A stretch of DNA of 64,000 nt from contig NZ_CP109442.1 in assembly GCF_036227205.1 (NCBI RefSeq), forward strand, positions 5,022,001 to 5,086,000, read 5' to 3'. This DNA is from Amycolatopsis sp. NBC_01480. GTDB taxonomy: Bacteria; Actinomycetota; Actinomycetes; Mycobacteriales; Pseudonocardiaceae. Of this stretch, positions 27,826-36,430 are shown piece by piece; position 1 is the stretch's first letter; each line of letters begins with the position of its first letter. The notes under the pieces are model-generated. The model ran no database searches. It had not been told where the DNA came from and saw only the letters and a list, made by a program, of their open reading frames with translations. The position numbers and the translations under genes are program-made.

Positions 27826-29108
27826 GACTCCTCGCCGGCGAGCAGGTCGATCGCCAGCGCGGCGGTCCAGCCGAACGAGCGGGCGCCGTGGCCCGCGGCG
27901 CTGAGCGGGTTGACGTACTCGGCGAAATCCGTCCAGCGGGCCAGGTTCAGCAGGTCGAGGCGCAGCTGACGGGCCAGCGCGTCTTCGCCGTGCCGGAGCA
28001 GGCCTTCGCGGACCAGCCAGCCGACGTTCGCCCACGCCGGGCCGCGCCAGTACTTCGCCGGGTCGAAGCTCGGCGACGTGAGGTCGTAACTCGGCACGGC
28101 GAGCACCTGGCCGAGGCGGAAGCGCGGGCCGGTGGCGGTGCTGAGCAGGGCCGGTGCGACGGCGAGGTCCGGCAGCAGCAACGGCAGCAGACCGCCGCAG
28201 GTGTACTCGCGGCAGGCCTTGCCGGTGCGGACGTCGAGGGGGAAGAAGAACCCGGCGCGGGTGTCCCACAGGCGTTCCGTCATCGCCTTGGCCATCCGCG
28301 CCGCGCTCTCGCGGTGCCCCGCCGCGGCGGCGGGCAGGCCCAGCGTGACGGCGATCTCGGCCAGCGCCAGCTCGGCGTCGGCCAGCAGGGCGTTGAAACC
28401 CGGGTCTTCGACCGTGAAGCCGTCGCGCTCGGTCGGCCAGTGGATGTCGGAGTAGTCGCTGTCGCGGTAGCCCGCGGCGAGCCGCACGTAGCGGCAGTAC
28501 TCGTCGTCCGTCGGACGGTCCGCGGGCGCGCCGTGCACGAGGTCGCGGCGGGTGAACTGGCCGGGGTCGGCCGGGGTGACGCGCGAAAGCGGCCCGTCCC
28601 ACGCCGGGCTGTTGTCCATTCCGGACTCCCACGGGTGCACGATCGACACCAGCCCGTGGCCGCCGAAGTCGCGGTGCGCCAGCAGATACCGGTGCCACGC
28701 CTTGAGTTTCGGGTACAGCGTGGCCAGGAAGGTGTCGGTGTCCGAGCCGACCGGGTCGGCCTGGTGCACCGCCCACACCGCCCGCGCGTGCACCGGCGGC
28801 TGGATCAGCCCGGACGTGCGCCCGGCGCGCCAGAAGCCCGGGCCCGGGAAGTAGGCCTCGGGCGGGGTGTCCGGGTTGAACAGGATGTGCGGCACCCGCC
28901 CGTCGCGCCACTGCGCGTTGAACAGGGTGACCAGCTCGCGCCGCGCCCGCTCCGGCGCGAGGTGGCGCAGGCCCAGCGCGATGAACGCCGAGTCCCAGCT
29001 CCACTGGTGGGGGTAGAGGTTCCGCGAGGGGACCGTGGACGAGCCGAGCCAGTTGTCTTCGAGCACGCGAGCGGCAGCGGCGCGCAAGGCGCTCGATGTT
29101 TCCAGCAT
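27822..29108 (-). CDS. GH63-like glycoside hydrolase (glucosylglycerate/mannosylglycerate hydrolase type)
   Basis: A 428-residue alpha/alpha-barrel hydrolase without signal peptide. Family segments are NLYPHQWSWDSAFIALGL, WESGMDNSPAWD (with the likely acid Asp), YWRGPAWANVGWLV and EYVNPLSAAGHGARSFGWTAALAIDLL (with the likely base Glu). This matches the MGH1-like/GH63 enzymes that cleave glucosylglycerate or mannosylglycerate, compatible solutes mobilised after nitrogen or osmotic stress. The substrate is inferred from family only. A good promoter places transcription start at or next to the ATG, so translation is probably leaderless. Divergent from a ROK regulator. Confidence 0.83.
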   Translation of the reverse strand: MLETSSALRAAAARVLEDNWLGSSTVPSRNLYPHQWSWDSAFIALGLRHLAPERARRELVTLFNAQWRDGRVPHILFNPDTPPEAYFPGPGFWRAGRTSGLIQPPVHARAVWAVHQADPVGSDTDTFLATLYPKLKAWHRYLLAHRDFGGHGLVSIVHPWESGMDNSPAWDGPLSRVTPADPGQFTRRDLVHGAPADRPTDDEYCRYVRLAAGYRDSDYSDIHWPTERDGFTVEDPGFNALLADAELALAEIAVTLGLPAAAAGHRESAARMAKAMTERLWDTRAGFFFPLDVRTGKACREYTCGGLLPLLLPDLAVAPALLSTATGPRFRLGQVLAVPSYDLTSPSFDPAKYWRGPAWANVGWLVREGLLRHGEDALARQLRLDLLNLARWTDFAEYVNPLSAAGHGARSFGWTAALAIDLLAGEES

Positions 29109-29114
29109 GTGTCC

Positions 29115-29142
29115 AATTTATCTCCGACTTTTGTCTTGTCAA
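29115..29142 (-). promoter_or_regulatory. Promoter of the GH63-like gene, probably leaderless
   Basis: On the minus strand TTGACA (29142-29137) and TAAATT (29120-29115) are 16 bases apart, and the ATG begins seven bases after the -10. No ribosome site fits between, so the transcript probably starts at the ATG. Confidence 0.6.
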
Positions 29143-29153
29143 TGGACAGAAGT
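29127..29153. promoter_or_regulatory. Inverted repeat, candidate ROK operator
   Basis: ACTTTTGTC and GACAGAAGT form an inverted repeat (8 of 9 positions) around a nine-base spacer, overlapping the -35 of the GH63-like promoter and lying between the divergent hydrolase and ROK genes. A repressor bound here would block the hydrolase promoter. Confidence 0.5.
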
Positions 29154-29208
29154 GATGACCTGGGATGATGTCCGCTACACCCGAATGGCGGCGGAGGGAG
29201 GACCAGGC

Positions 29209-30378
29209 GTGACCGGCGGAGCGGCCCCGACCACGGCGGGCGAGCTGTTGTACCTGGTCCGGACCGGTCAGGCGACCACCCGCAAGGCGCTGCAGACGGT
29301 CAGCGGGCTGTCCCGGTCGACGCTCGTCGGACGGCTGGAGCAGCTCCAGGCGGCCGGCCTGCTGACCGAGGGCGGCCACGAGGACTCGACCGGCGGGCGG
29401 CCCGCGCGCTACCTCCGGTTCGACGACCGGCACGCCGTGGTCCTCGCCGCGAGCGTCGACACGATGCACACCGAAGCGGCCGTCACCGACCTCTCCGGAC
29501 GACGGCTCGCGCGCCGCGGCGGCGCCCTGCGCGTGGCCGACGGGCCGGAGCCAGTGCTCGACACCATCGCCGGCTGGTTCGACGCGCTGCTGGCCGAAAG
29601 CGGCCGCAGCGCCGAGGAAGTCGCCGGGGTCGGATTGTCCGTGCCGGGCCCGGTGGAGCCCGGCGTCGCGCGGGTGAGCCGGCCGCCGATCATGCCCGGC
29701 TGGGACGGGTATCCGATCGGCGCGCACCTCGGCACCCGCTTCGCCGCGCCCGTGCTGGTGGACAACGACGCGAACCTGATGGCGCTCGGCGAGCACCGCT
29801 CGACATACCCGGACTCGCCGGCTTTTGTGCTCGTCAAGGTGTCCACCGGGATCGGCGCGGGGCTGGTGATCGGCGGCGAGGTCTACCGCGGCATCGACGG
29901 CGGCGCCGGCGACATCGGGCACATCCGCCTCGCCGGTTTCCCGGACGCCCGTTGCATGTGCGGCTCGTACGGCTGCCTGGCGGCCGTCGCCAGCGGTGGC
30001 GCGCTCGCCGCCCGGCTGACCGAGCAAGGCCTGCCGACGGTGTCCGGCTCCGGCGTGCGCGAGCGGATCGACGCGGGTGAGCCCGCCGCCATCCGGCTCG
30101 CCGAGATCGCCGGCCGCCAGGTGGGGGAGGTGCTGGCGACCGTGGTGTCGGTGGTGAACCCGGAGGTGCTGGTGATCGCCGGGGACCTCGCGGAGCCGTC
30201 GTTCGCCGCCGGGGTGCGCGAAGTGCTGTACCGCCACGCCCTGCCGCGCGCGACGCGGAACCTGCGCGTGGAAATCGGCGGACGCGGCGGCGACGCGGCG
30301 GTGAGCGGCGCGGTCGCGACGGTGGTGGAGTCGGTGTTCGCGCCCGCCGTGGTGGACCGGCGGCTGAAAAGCTCGTGA
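29209..30378 (+). CDS. ROK-family transcriptional regulator
   Basis: A 389-residue regulator: N-terminal winged helix (about 10-70; TTRKALQTVSGLSRSTLVGRLEQLQAAGLL) and a ROK sugar-kinase-like domain with LVDNDANLMALGEH and the zinc motif GHIRLAGFPDARCMCGSYGCLAA. ROK repressors sense sugars or phosphosugars. I chose the GTG at 29209 because GGAGGGAGGA lies just upstream; upstream extensions run through the divergent promoter. Its TGA stop is embedded in the 46-bp palindrome at 30372-30417. It probably controls the divergent GH63-like gene. Confidence 0.9.
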   Translation: MTGGAAPTTAGELLYLVRTGQATTRKALQTVSGLSRSTLVGRLEQLQAAGLLTEGGHEDSTGGRPARYLRFDDRHAVVLAASVDTMHTEAAVTDLSGRRLARRGGALRVADGPEPVLDTIAGWFDALLAESGRSAEEVAGVGLSVPGPVEPGVARVSRPPIMPGWDGYPIGAHLGTRFAAPVLVDNDANLMALGEHRSTYPDSPAFVLVKVSTGIGAGLVIGGEVYRGIDGGAGDIGHIRLAGFPDARCMCGSYGCLAAVASGGALAARLTEQGLPTVSGSGVRERIDAGEPAAIRLAEIAGRQVGEVLATVVSVVNPEVLVIAGDLAEPSFAAGVREVLYRHALPRATRNLRVEIGGRGGDAAVSGAVATVVESVFAPAVVDRRLKSS

Positions 30379-30417
30379 GTGGCTATGACGGTTAGAACCG
30401 GCATGAACACTCACAAG
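30372..30417. repeat. 46-bp palindromic element, copy A (asymmetric subtype)
   Basis: Inverted repeat with arms starting CTCGTGAGTGGCTATG and ending CATGAACACTCACAAG around a GGTTAGAACC centre. The ROK stop codon TGA lies inside the left arm. Likely acts as a terminator. Its internal mismatches are shared with the copy at 53792-53837 read in the opposite direction. Confidence 0.8.
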
Positions 30418-30704
30418 CCCCGACGGAAGTAGGTGGCGCGCCACGCCTCCGCGTGTTCCGCCATACCACTGAGCGGCACTGTCAAACCGGACGTACCCCC
30501 GTTTTCCCGACATTTCACTCGGGACAGCCGGGACGAACCGGACTCCCCGTAGGGAAAACCCGGCGGCGCCCGCACGTCTGTCCCGTGAGGACAGATAACG
30601 GTTCTGAACTCACCAGTGTGAAGCTTCCCTGACGCGGCACCGCCGACATAGTCTCGTGCGGACGTTCTGCGGCCTGGGGGCCGCGCTTCACAAGGGAGTT
30701 GCCT
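30418..30704. other. Intergenic region upstream of the S53 protease
   Basis: About 290 bp with no credible ORF. It contains a small hairpin CTGTCC-CGTGA-GGACAG at 30578-30594 and then the ribosome site AAGGGAG at 30692-30698. I cannot assign promoter boxes or a regulator. Confidence 0.5.
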
Positions 30705-32675
30705 GTGCGAAGAAGCCTTACCGTGTTCCTCTCGCTCGCCGTGGCGGGTGGGCTCGCCGCGACCGCGCCGGCCGTCGCGTCGGCGCAGGGGCGCCAGGAC
30801 ATCCCCCAGTCGCACCCGCTGTGGGCCAGCCCGCAGGCCAAGGTGGCCGACACCGCGCCGTCGTCGAAGCTGGACTTCCGCGTGTACCTGAACCTGCGCG
30901 ACCAGGCCGGGGCGGAGGCCGCGGCGCAGTCCGTGTCCGACCCGGAAAGCAAGGGCTACCGCAATTACCTTTCGCCGCAACAGGTTCGCGACCAGTTCTC
31001 GGCGTCCGACCAGACCGTCGGCGCGGTGAAGAGCTGGCTGCAGGGCAGCGGCTTCCAGATCGGCGACGTGCCTTCGAACCGCGCGTACGTGGAGGCCGTC
31101 GGCACCGCGGACCAGGTGCAGCAGGCGTTCGCCGTCAAGCTCGGCAAGTACTCGGTCAAGGGCCAGACCCTGCGCGCCGCGGACAAGAACCTGTCCGTGC
31201 CCGCGCCGCTGGCCAACGACGTGCTCGGCGTGATCGGCGTGGACCAGGCGACCAGCCTGTTCAAGCCCGACCACACCGACGGCGCGGCCACCCCGTCAGC
31301 GCAGTCGGCCAAGCCCGGCGTTGTCGCGCCCGGCCCCGGTTTCCGCAACGCGGGCCCGTGCAGCGCTTACTACGGCGAGAAGGTCGACACCACCGACCCG
31401 GCGTACCAGGGCAAGCAGCTTCCGTACGCGCCGTGTGGCTACACCCCGGCGCAGCTGCGTTCGGCGTACGGCCTGGACAACGCCGCGAAGCTCGGCGCGG
31501 ACGGCAAGGGCACCACGATCGCCATCGTGGACGCCTTCGGCTCGCCGACGATCTACTCGGACGCGTCCACCTACGCCAAGCGCAACGACCCGTCGCACCC
31601 GCTGACCCAGGGGCAGTTCAGCCAGCACGTCTTCCCGCCCACCCCGGGCCAGGAGGCGCCGGACCAGTGTGACGCCGCGGGCTGGTACGGCGAGGAGACC
31701 CTCGACGTCGAGGCCGCGCACGCACTGGCGCCGGGCGCGAACCTGCTCTACGTCGGCGGTGCCGACTGCCAGGACCTCTCGCTGGACGCCGCGCTGAACT
31801 ACGTGATCGCGGGCCACAAGGCCGACATCGTGTCGAACTCCTACGGCGACACCGGCGAGGACATCCCCGCCGACGAGGTCAAGGCGTTCAACCAGATCTC
31901 GATCCAGGCCGTGCTCGAGGGCATCGGCGTGTACTTCTCCTCCGGTGACAACGGCGACGAGGTCGCCCGTCTCGGCACGCCGTCGCCGGACTTCTCCGCC
32001 TCGGCGCCGTGGGTCACCGCGGTCGGCGGCACCTCGCTGGCGGTCGGCAAGAACGGCCAGCGGCAGTTCGAAACCGGTTGGGAGACCGGCAAGTCGAAGC
32101 TGACCGGCGGCACCTACACCCCGGCGTTCCCGGGTGCGTACAACGGCGGCGCGGGCGGCGGCACGAGCCGTCTGTTCCCGCAGCCCTTCTACCAGAAGGG
32201 CGTCGTGCCGGACGCTTTGTCGACGAAGAACCAGACCGGCAACGCGAAGGGCCGCGTGGTCCCGGACATCTCGGCGGTCGCGGACCCGAACACCGGGTTC
32301 CTGATGGGGCAGACGCAGACCTTCCCGGACGGCGCCTACTACGACCAGTACCGGATCGGCGGCACCAGCCTCGCGTCGCCGGTGTTCGCCGGGATCATGG
32401 CCGTGGCCGACAGCCTCGACCACTTCCACCACGGCTTCATCAACCCGGTGATCTACAAGCTGACCTCGCGCACTTCGGCGATCAGCGACGTGAAGCACGT
32501 GGACGCGGCGGTGCAGCGCGTGGACTACGCCAACAGCGTGGACGCCACGGGCGGCCTCCTCACCTCGGCCCGCACGCTGGACTACCCGAACCTGACCATC
32601 CACACGACAAAGGGCTACGACGACGTGACCGGTCTCGGCTCGCCGAACGGCTTGGCGTTCCTGTTGCTCGTCTGA
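30705..32675 (+). CDS. Secreted S53-family serine-carboxyl protease (sedolisin/kumamolisin type)
   Basis: A 656-residue precursor: signal peptide (1-28), pro-kumamolisin activation domain (about 45-185) and the S53 catalytic domain. The catalytic Glu/Asp lie in GWYGEETLDVEAAHA (around 330-334), the oxyanion Asp in the FSSGDNGDE region, the nucleophile Ser555 in GGTSLASPVFAG, and the calcium site near DVTGLGSPNG at the C terminus. Such enzymes work at acidic pH outside the cell. GTG at 30705 lies six bases after AAGGGAG; a TTG two codons upstream is too close. A hairpin terminator follows the stop. Confidence 0.93.
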   Translation: MRRSLTVFLSLAVAGGLAATAPAVASAQGRQDIPQSHPLWASPQAKVADTAPSSKLDFRVYLNLRDQAGAEAAAQSVSDPESKGYRNYLSPQQVRDQFSASDQTVGAVKSWLQGSGFQIGDVPSNRAYVEAVGTADQVQQAFAVKLGKYSVKGQTLRAADKNLSVPAPLANDVLGVIGVDQATSLFKPDHTDGAATPSAQSAKPGVVAPGPGFRNAGPCSAYYGEKVDTTDPAYQGKQLPYAPCGYTPAQLRSAYGLDNAAKLGADGKGTTIAIVDAFGSPTIYSDASTYAKRNDPSHPLTQGQFSQHVFPPTPGQEAPDQCDAAGWYGEETLDVEAAHALAPGANLLYVGGADCQDLSLDAALNYVIAGHKADIVSNSYGDTGEDIPADEVKAFNQISIQAVLEGIGVYFSSGDNGDEVARLGTPSPDFSASAPWVTAVGGTSLAVGKNGQRQFETGWETGKSKLTGGTYTPAFPGAYNGGAGGGTSRLFPQPFYQKGVVPDALSTKNQTGNAKGRVVPDISAVADPNTGFLMGQTQTFPDGAYYDQYRIGGTSLASPVFAGIMAVADSLDHFHHGFINPVIYKLTSRTSAISDVKHVDAAVQRVDYANSVDATGGLLTSARTLDYPNLTIHTTKGYDDVTGLGSPNGLAFLLLV

Positions 32676-32691
32676 TGCACTGAGGGTCGGT

Positions 32692-32733
32692 GAAGGCCTC
32701 TTCTCCCGTCAGACGGCGGGGGAGGGGGCCTTC
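32692..32733 (+). terminator. Hairpin terminator after the S53 gene
   Basis: GAAGGCC... pairs with ...GGCCTTC, with an inner CTCCC/GGGAG stem and a few mismatches, 16 bp after the protease stop. The AAGGCCTC core resembles the 51-bp repeats at 6304 and 36079. Confidence 0.6.
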
Positions 32734-32785
32734 TTCGTGCGCGGCCTAAGGTGATCGCGGGAAGCAACGAGCACGGGAGTGGCAG

Positions 32786-34171
32786 ATGAGCGGGATCGAC
32801 GCGGACGTCTTCGGCGGGCGGATGCCCACGGGGGCCGGGGATTTCGCGATCGAGACGCGCGGGATCACGCCGATCCCGGAGGCGAACCGGTTCGGCCGGC
32901 CGTGGCGGCTGGCCAGTGTGTGGTTCGCGCCGAACCTGACCATGACGGCGGTGTTCACCGGCACCCTCGGCGCCACGCTGGGCCTGGGCTTCGGCACCGG
33001 GCTGCTGGTGCTGCTGGCCGGCACGGTGATCGGCTCGCTGCCCGTGGCGTACCTGTCGACCTGGGGCCCGCGCACGGGCACCGGGCAGCTGCCGCTCGCG
33101 AGGCTGCCGTTCCGCGGCGGGGTGGTGCTGCCCGGGCTGGTGCAGTGGCTCGGCTCGATCGCCTGGGACGCCTTGGTCGGGCTGTTCGGCGGTGAGGCGC
33201 TGGCCCAGCTGACCGGGCTGCCGTTCTGGGGCGCGGTGCTGATCGTGCTGGTGCTGCAATGCGCGCTCGGCGTGTTCGGTTACGCCGTGATCCACCGCGT
33301 GCAGGCCGTGATGAGCGCGGTGCTGGTGGTCGCCTTCGTCGCGCTCGCCGTGAAGGTCGTGCTCGACCACCCGATCACGTACGCGAACTCCGCGAGCGGC
33401 GGTGACCTCGCGGGCGGAATCGTGCTGTTCTCCACGATCACGCTCAGCCTGGCGATTTCCTGGGCGCCGTACGCGTCGGACTTCAGCCGCTACCTGCCCG
33501 CGTCGACGAGTCCGCGCGGGGTCTTCTGGTTCACGATGCTCGGCCTCACCGCCTCGTACGCGATCGGCGAGAGCATCGGGCTCGCGCTCGGCACGGCGCT
33601 GGGCGACCAGACCGCCGCGGGCATCTCGACGCTGCTGGGCGGCGGGTTGCTCGGCGGCCTCGCGTTGCTCGTCATCGCGCTGGCCGCGGTCTCCTCCAAC
33701 GCGATGAACGACTACAGCGGCTCGCTCGCGCTGCAGACCGTCGGCGTCCGCCTGCGCCGCCCGGTGTCCGCGGTGCTGGTGACGGTGCTCGCGTTCGCGC
33801 TGATCCTGTGGATGCACAGCGGTGATCTGGCCTCGAAGTTCCAGAATGTGCTGCTGGTGGTGAGCTATTGGATCCCGCCGTTCCTCGGCGTGGTGGTGCC
33901 GGACTGGCTCCGCCGGACCCGGCCCGGCCGCGCGGTCGACGTCCCCGCCGAGCTGACGCGGCCGGTCCGCTCGTGGGCCGCGCTCGTCGCGTTCGTGGTC
34001 GGTTTCGGCGCCGCGGTCCCGTTCATGAACACGACTGTCTACACCGGACCCGTCGCGGCGGCGCTGCACGGCGCGGATTTGGCCTACTACGCGGGTTTTG
34101 TGGTTTCGCTCGCCGTGTATCTGCTACTGCGCGGACGTCGCACGCCGGAAACGAGTGTTCTGCCGGATTAG
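32786..34171 (+). CDS. NCS1-family cytosine/nucleobase permease (CodB-like)
   Basis: A 461-residue transporter with about 12 transmembrane segments. The N-terminal motif FGRPWRLASVWFAPNLTMTAVFTG and the helix-3/6/8 region SWAPYASDFSRYLP and SSNAMNDYSGSLALQT are typical of NCS1 cytosine/purine symporters. It should import a nucleobase or related heterocycle with a cation. GGGAG precedes the ATG. No deaminase or other catabolic gene is adjacent, so the substrate is open. It is separate in sequence from the NCS1 gene at 44206. Confidence 0.9.
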   Translation: MSGIDADVFGGRMPTGAGDFAIETRGITPIPEANRFGRPWRLASVWFAPNLTMTAVFTGTLGATLGLGFGTGLLVLLAGTVIGSLPVAYLSTWGPRTGTGQLPLARLPFRGGVVLPGLVQWLGSIAWDALVGLFGGEALAQLTGLPFWGAVLIVLVLQCALGVFGYAVIHRVQAVMSAVLVVAFVALAVKVVLDHPITYANSASGGDLAGGIVLFSTITLSLAISWAPYASDFSRYLPASTSPRGVFWFTMLGLTASYAIGESIGLALGTALGDQTAAGISTLLGGGLLGGLALLVIALAAVSSNAMNDYSGSLALQTVGVRLRRPVSAVLVTVLAFALILWMHSGDLASKFQNVLLVVSYWIPPFLGVVVPDWLRRTRPGRAVDVPAELTRPVRSWAALVAFVVGFGAAVPFMNTTVYTGPVAAALHGADLAYYAGFVVSLAVYLLLRGRRTPETSVLPD

Positions 34172-34351
34172 TCCGGATACCGGTATGGGCCGAACGTGGC
34201 CAGGATGTCCGGAAGTTGAAAATTAACTACCTTCGTCGGTTGTTCGAAGTTCACGAAAACCCGACTCTTGGTGGGGTTCGGTCCCCATTTACCTCCGAAT
34301 CCGGCCCCCATCCGGGGCCTGATCCGGCCTGCCCGGAGGAGAACTTCGCCG

Positions 34352-35905
34352 ATGACCTTGCGACGACCACTCGTGCTGCTCGCAGCCGGTGTGCTGGCCG
34401 CGGCCGTCACCACGACGACGGTTGCCCAGGCCCAAACTTCCGACCCTCGCAGCCCGCAGACCGCCGAGGCGATGGCCGTCACGGCCGCGCAGCAGCTGGT
34501 GGCCGCCCGGCCCGCCGTGCTGCACGCCAGCGCGGACGACGTTTTCCAGCCCCACAACGTGATTTCCTCCACCAACGGGCTGAAGTACGTGCCCTACGAC
34601 CGCACCTACAAGGGCCTGCCGGTGGTCGGCGGCGACTTCGTCGTGGCCACGAACTCCGCGGGCAAGGTGCTCACCACCTCGGTCGCGCAGACCACCGCGA
34701 TCAACCTGCCCAACATCACCCCGAAGCTGACCGCGCAGCAGGCCGAGGCGGTCGCCCGCCAGCAGGTGCCCACTGTGGACAGTGTGAATCCCGCGCAGCT
34801 CACCGCCTTCGCGCTCGGCACCACGCCGAAGCTGGCCTGGAAGACCCAGGTCGCCGGCCGTAACGCCGAAGGGCCGAGCAAGCTGGACGTGATCGTCGAC
34901 GCGGTGACCGGCAAGGTGCTGCACACCCAGGAGCACGTGGCCTACGGCGACGCGCAGGGTGTGTGGAACGGCCCGGAGCCGCTGCACATCGACACCACGC
35001 AGTCCGGCGGCAGCTACTCGATGACCGACCCGAAGCTGACGAACGTCAGCTGCCAGGACGCCGACACCAACAAGACCTTCACCAAGTCCAGCGACAGCTG
35101 GGGCAACGGCGACGAGACCAGCAAGGAGACCGGCTGCGCCGACGCGCTGTTCAGCATCCAGGCCGAGAACAAGATGCTGACGGACTGGCTGGGCCGCAAC
35201 AGCTTCGACGGCAACGGCGGCGGCTGGCCGATCCGCGTCGGCCTGAACGACGAGAACGCCTACTACGACGGCAGCCAGGTCCAGATCGGGCACAACGCGG
35301 CCGGGCAGTGGATCGGCTCGATCGACGTGATCGCGCACGAGCACGGCCACGGCATCGACGACCACACCCCCGGCAGCCTGTCCGGCAACGGCACCCAGGA
35401 ATTCGTCGCGGACGTCTTCGGCGCCTCGACCGAGTGGTACGCCAACGAGGCCGCGCCGTACGCGGTGCCGGACTTCCTGGTCGGCAACCAGGTGAACCTC
35501 GTCGGCAGCGGGCCGATCCGCAACATGTACGACCCGTCCAAGCTCGGCGACAAGAACTGTTACGACGACTCGATTCCCGGCACCGAGGTGCACTCCGCGG
35601 CCGGCCCGGGCAACCACTGGTTCTACCTGGCCGCCGAGGGCACCAACCCGACCAACGGCCAGCCGGTCAGCCCGACCTGCAACAACTCGCAGGTCACCGG
35701 GATCGGCGTGCAGGACGCGGTGAAGATCTTCTACAACGCCATGCTGCTCAAGACCAGCGACAGCTCCTACCAGAGCTACCGCACCTGGACGCTGACCGCG
35801 GCGAAGAACCTCTTCCCGGGCAGCTGCACCCAGTTCAACAGCATCAAGGCGGCCTGGGACGCGGTGAGCGTGCCGGCACAGTCGGGCGACCCGTCCTGCG
35901 GCTAG
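34352..35905 (+). CDS. Secreted M4-family zinc metalloprotease (thermolysin type)
   Basis: A 517-residue precursor: signal peptide (1-26), FTP and PepSY-type propeptide (about 30-200), then the catalytic domain. The zinc site is HEHGH (about 329-333) with the third ligand Glu in TQEFVADVFGAS (about 350) and the transition-state His in VHSAAGPGNHWFYL. GGAGGAG precedes the ATG at 34352; the longer in-frame extension upstream is non-coding. A MITE-like element is inserted exactly at the TAG stop, whose CTAG is duplicated on the other side. Confidence 0.93.
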   Translation: MTLRRPLVLLAAGVLAAAVTTTTVAQAQTSDPRSPQTAEAMAVTAAQQLVAARPAVLHASADDVFQPHNVISSTNGLKYVPYDRTYKGLPVVGGDFVVATNSAGKVLTTSVAQTTAINLPNITPKLTAQQAEAVARQQVPTVDSVNPAQLTAFALGTTPKLAWKTQVAGRNAEGPSKLDVIVDAVTGKVLHTQEHVAYGDAQGVWNGPEPLHIDTTQSGGSYSMTDPKLTNVSCQDADTNKTFTKSSDSWGNGDETSKETGCADALFSIQAENKMLTDWLGRNSFDGNGGGWPIRVGLNDENAYYDGSQVQIGHNAAGQWIGSIDVIAHEHGHGIDDHTPGSLSGNGTQEFVADVFGASTEWYANEAAPYAVPDFLVGNQVNLVGSGPIRNMYDPSKLGDKNCYDDSIPGTEVHSAAGPGNHWFYLAAEGTNPTNGQPVSPTCNNSQVTGIGVQDAVKIFYNAMLLKTSDSSYQSYRTWTLTAAKNLFPGSCTQFNSIKAAWDAVSVPAQSGDPSCG

Positions 35906-36044
35906 CGCGTGTCTGAGAAAGCCGGTCTCGCGGCTGCCGCCGGTAGCGGATGACGCTTTCCCTGCACTGAGTGCGGGGAAAGCGTCATCCGCTCCACCGA
36001 GCCAGCCCGCCGCACAGCGACCCGCAACCTTTGCCAGACACGCC
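35906..36044. mobile_element. MITE-like palindromic element with CTAG target duplication
   Basis: A 139-bp element bounded by imperfect terminal inverted repeats (left CGCGTGTCTGAGAAAG; right end, reversed, GGCGTGTCTGGCAAAG). CTAG flanks both ends (35902-35905 and 36045-36048). The interior holds a long hairpin at 35945-35993 (arm AGCGGATGACGCTTTCCC). There is no room for a transposase. A CTAG duplication is the pattern of some IS5-family transposases, which could have mobilised it in trans. The left CTAG includes the M4 stop codon. Confidence 0.65.
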
Positions 36045-36078
36045 CTAGTCCGCCGCTTGACCAGCTGAGTCCGAGGAA

Positions 36079-36129
36079 CCGTCAAGGCCTCCTTACCCGC
36101 GTCGCACGCGGGTAAGGAGGCCTTGACGG
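36079..36129. terminator. 51-bp perfect hairpin, repeat copy 2
   Basis: Same 24-base arms as 6304-6354 (CCGTCAAGGCCTCCTTACCC...) with loop CGC instead of CCG. It lies downstream of the M4 gene and the MITE-like element and also downstream of the minus-strand gene remnant, so it could terminate from both sides. Confidence 0.75.
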
Positions 36130-36156
36130 CTTTCGCAAGGGAGAACCGGGGTCGGC

Positions 36157-36315
36157 TCAGAAAACCAGGCCGGTGCTGTCGCAGCCCCCGTCGGAGATGG
36201 CGTTGACCCAGCCGGTGGCGTAGTTGGCTTCGGTCGGCGAGACGCGGGTCCTGCAGGTGCCGTGCCAGTCCGGATTGGCGGTGAATCGCCAACACGAAAA
36301 GGCGCTAGCCGTACC
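36157..36315 (-). pseudogene. Possible remnant of a secreted protein gene (C-terminal fragment)
   Basis: On the minus strand an open frame with no start codon ends at a TGA at 36157. Its last 40 residues (beginning NPDWHGTCRTRVSPTEANY and ending GGCDSTGLVF) have normal-looking composition with paired cysteines, unlike shadow ORFs. Upstream the frame soon hits a stop and no ribosome site is present. It may be the tail of a decayed gene. The evidence is weak; I cannot name a family. Confidence 0.3.
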
Positions 36316-36430
36316 GGATTTGGTTGTCAAGGGATCTCATCAGGTTTCCCGGGATGCGGATGTCCATGCACGCGAGTGGGTGACCGTGCGAACCTCGCGC
36401 TGACATCGACCCCCGAAAGGCGACGCTGAC

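Noticed and set aside
26275..30513. Minus-strand ORF of 1412 codons
   Set aside because: It runs antisense to phoD and the ROK gene and in another frame through the GH63-like gene. The translation is Arg/His/Gly/Ala-rich without domains, a typical shadow frame in high-GC DNA.
32615..34069. Minus-strand ORF of 484 codons across the codB-like gene
   Set aside because: Shadow of the NCS1 permease; the translation is Arg/Gln/His-rich and lacks hydrophobic or domain patterns.
34289..36295. Minus-strand 668-codon ORF over the M4 gene and MITE-like element
   Set aside because: Antisense shadow; it crosses the mobile element and terminator and has no start signal.
36354..36383. Ten-codon upstream ORF before the ssu-like operon (possible leader peptide)
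   Set aside because: It has no good ribosome site, no run of Cys or Met codons beyond chance and no obvious attenuator stem, so there is not enough support.
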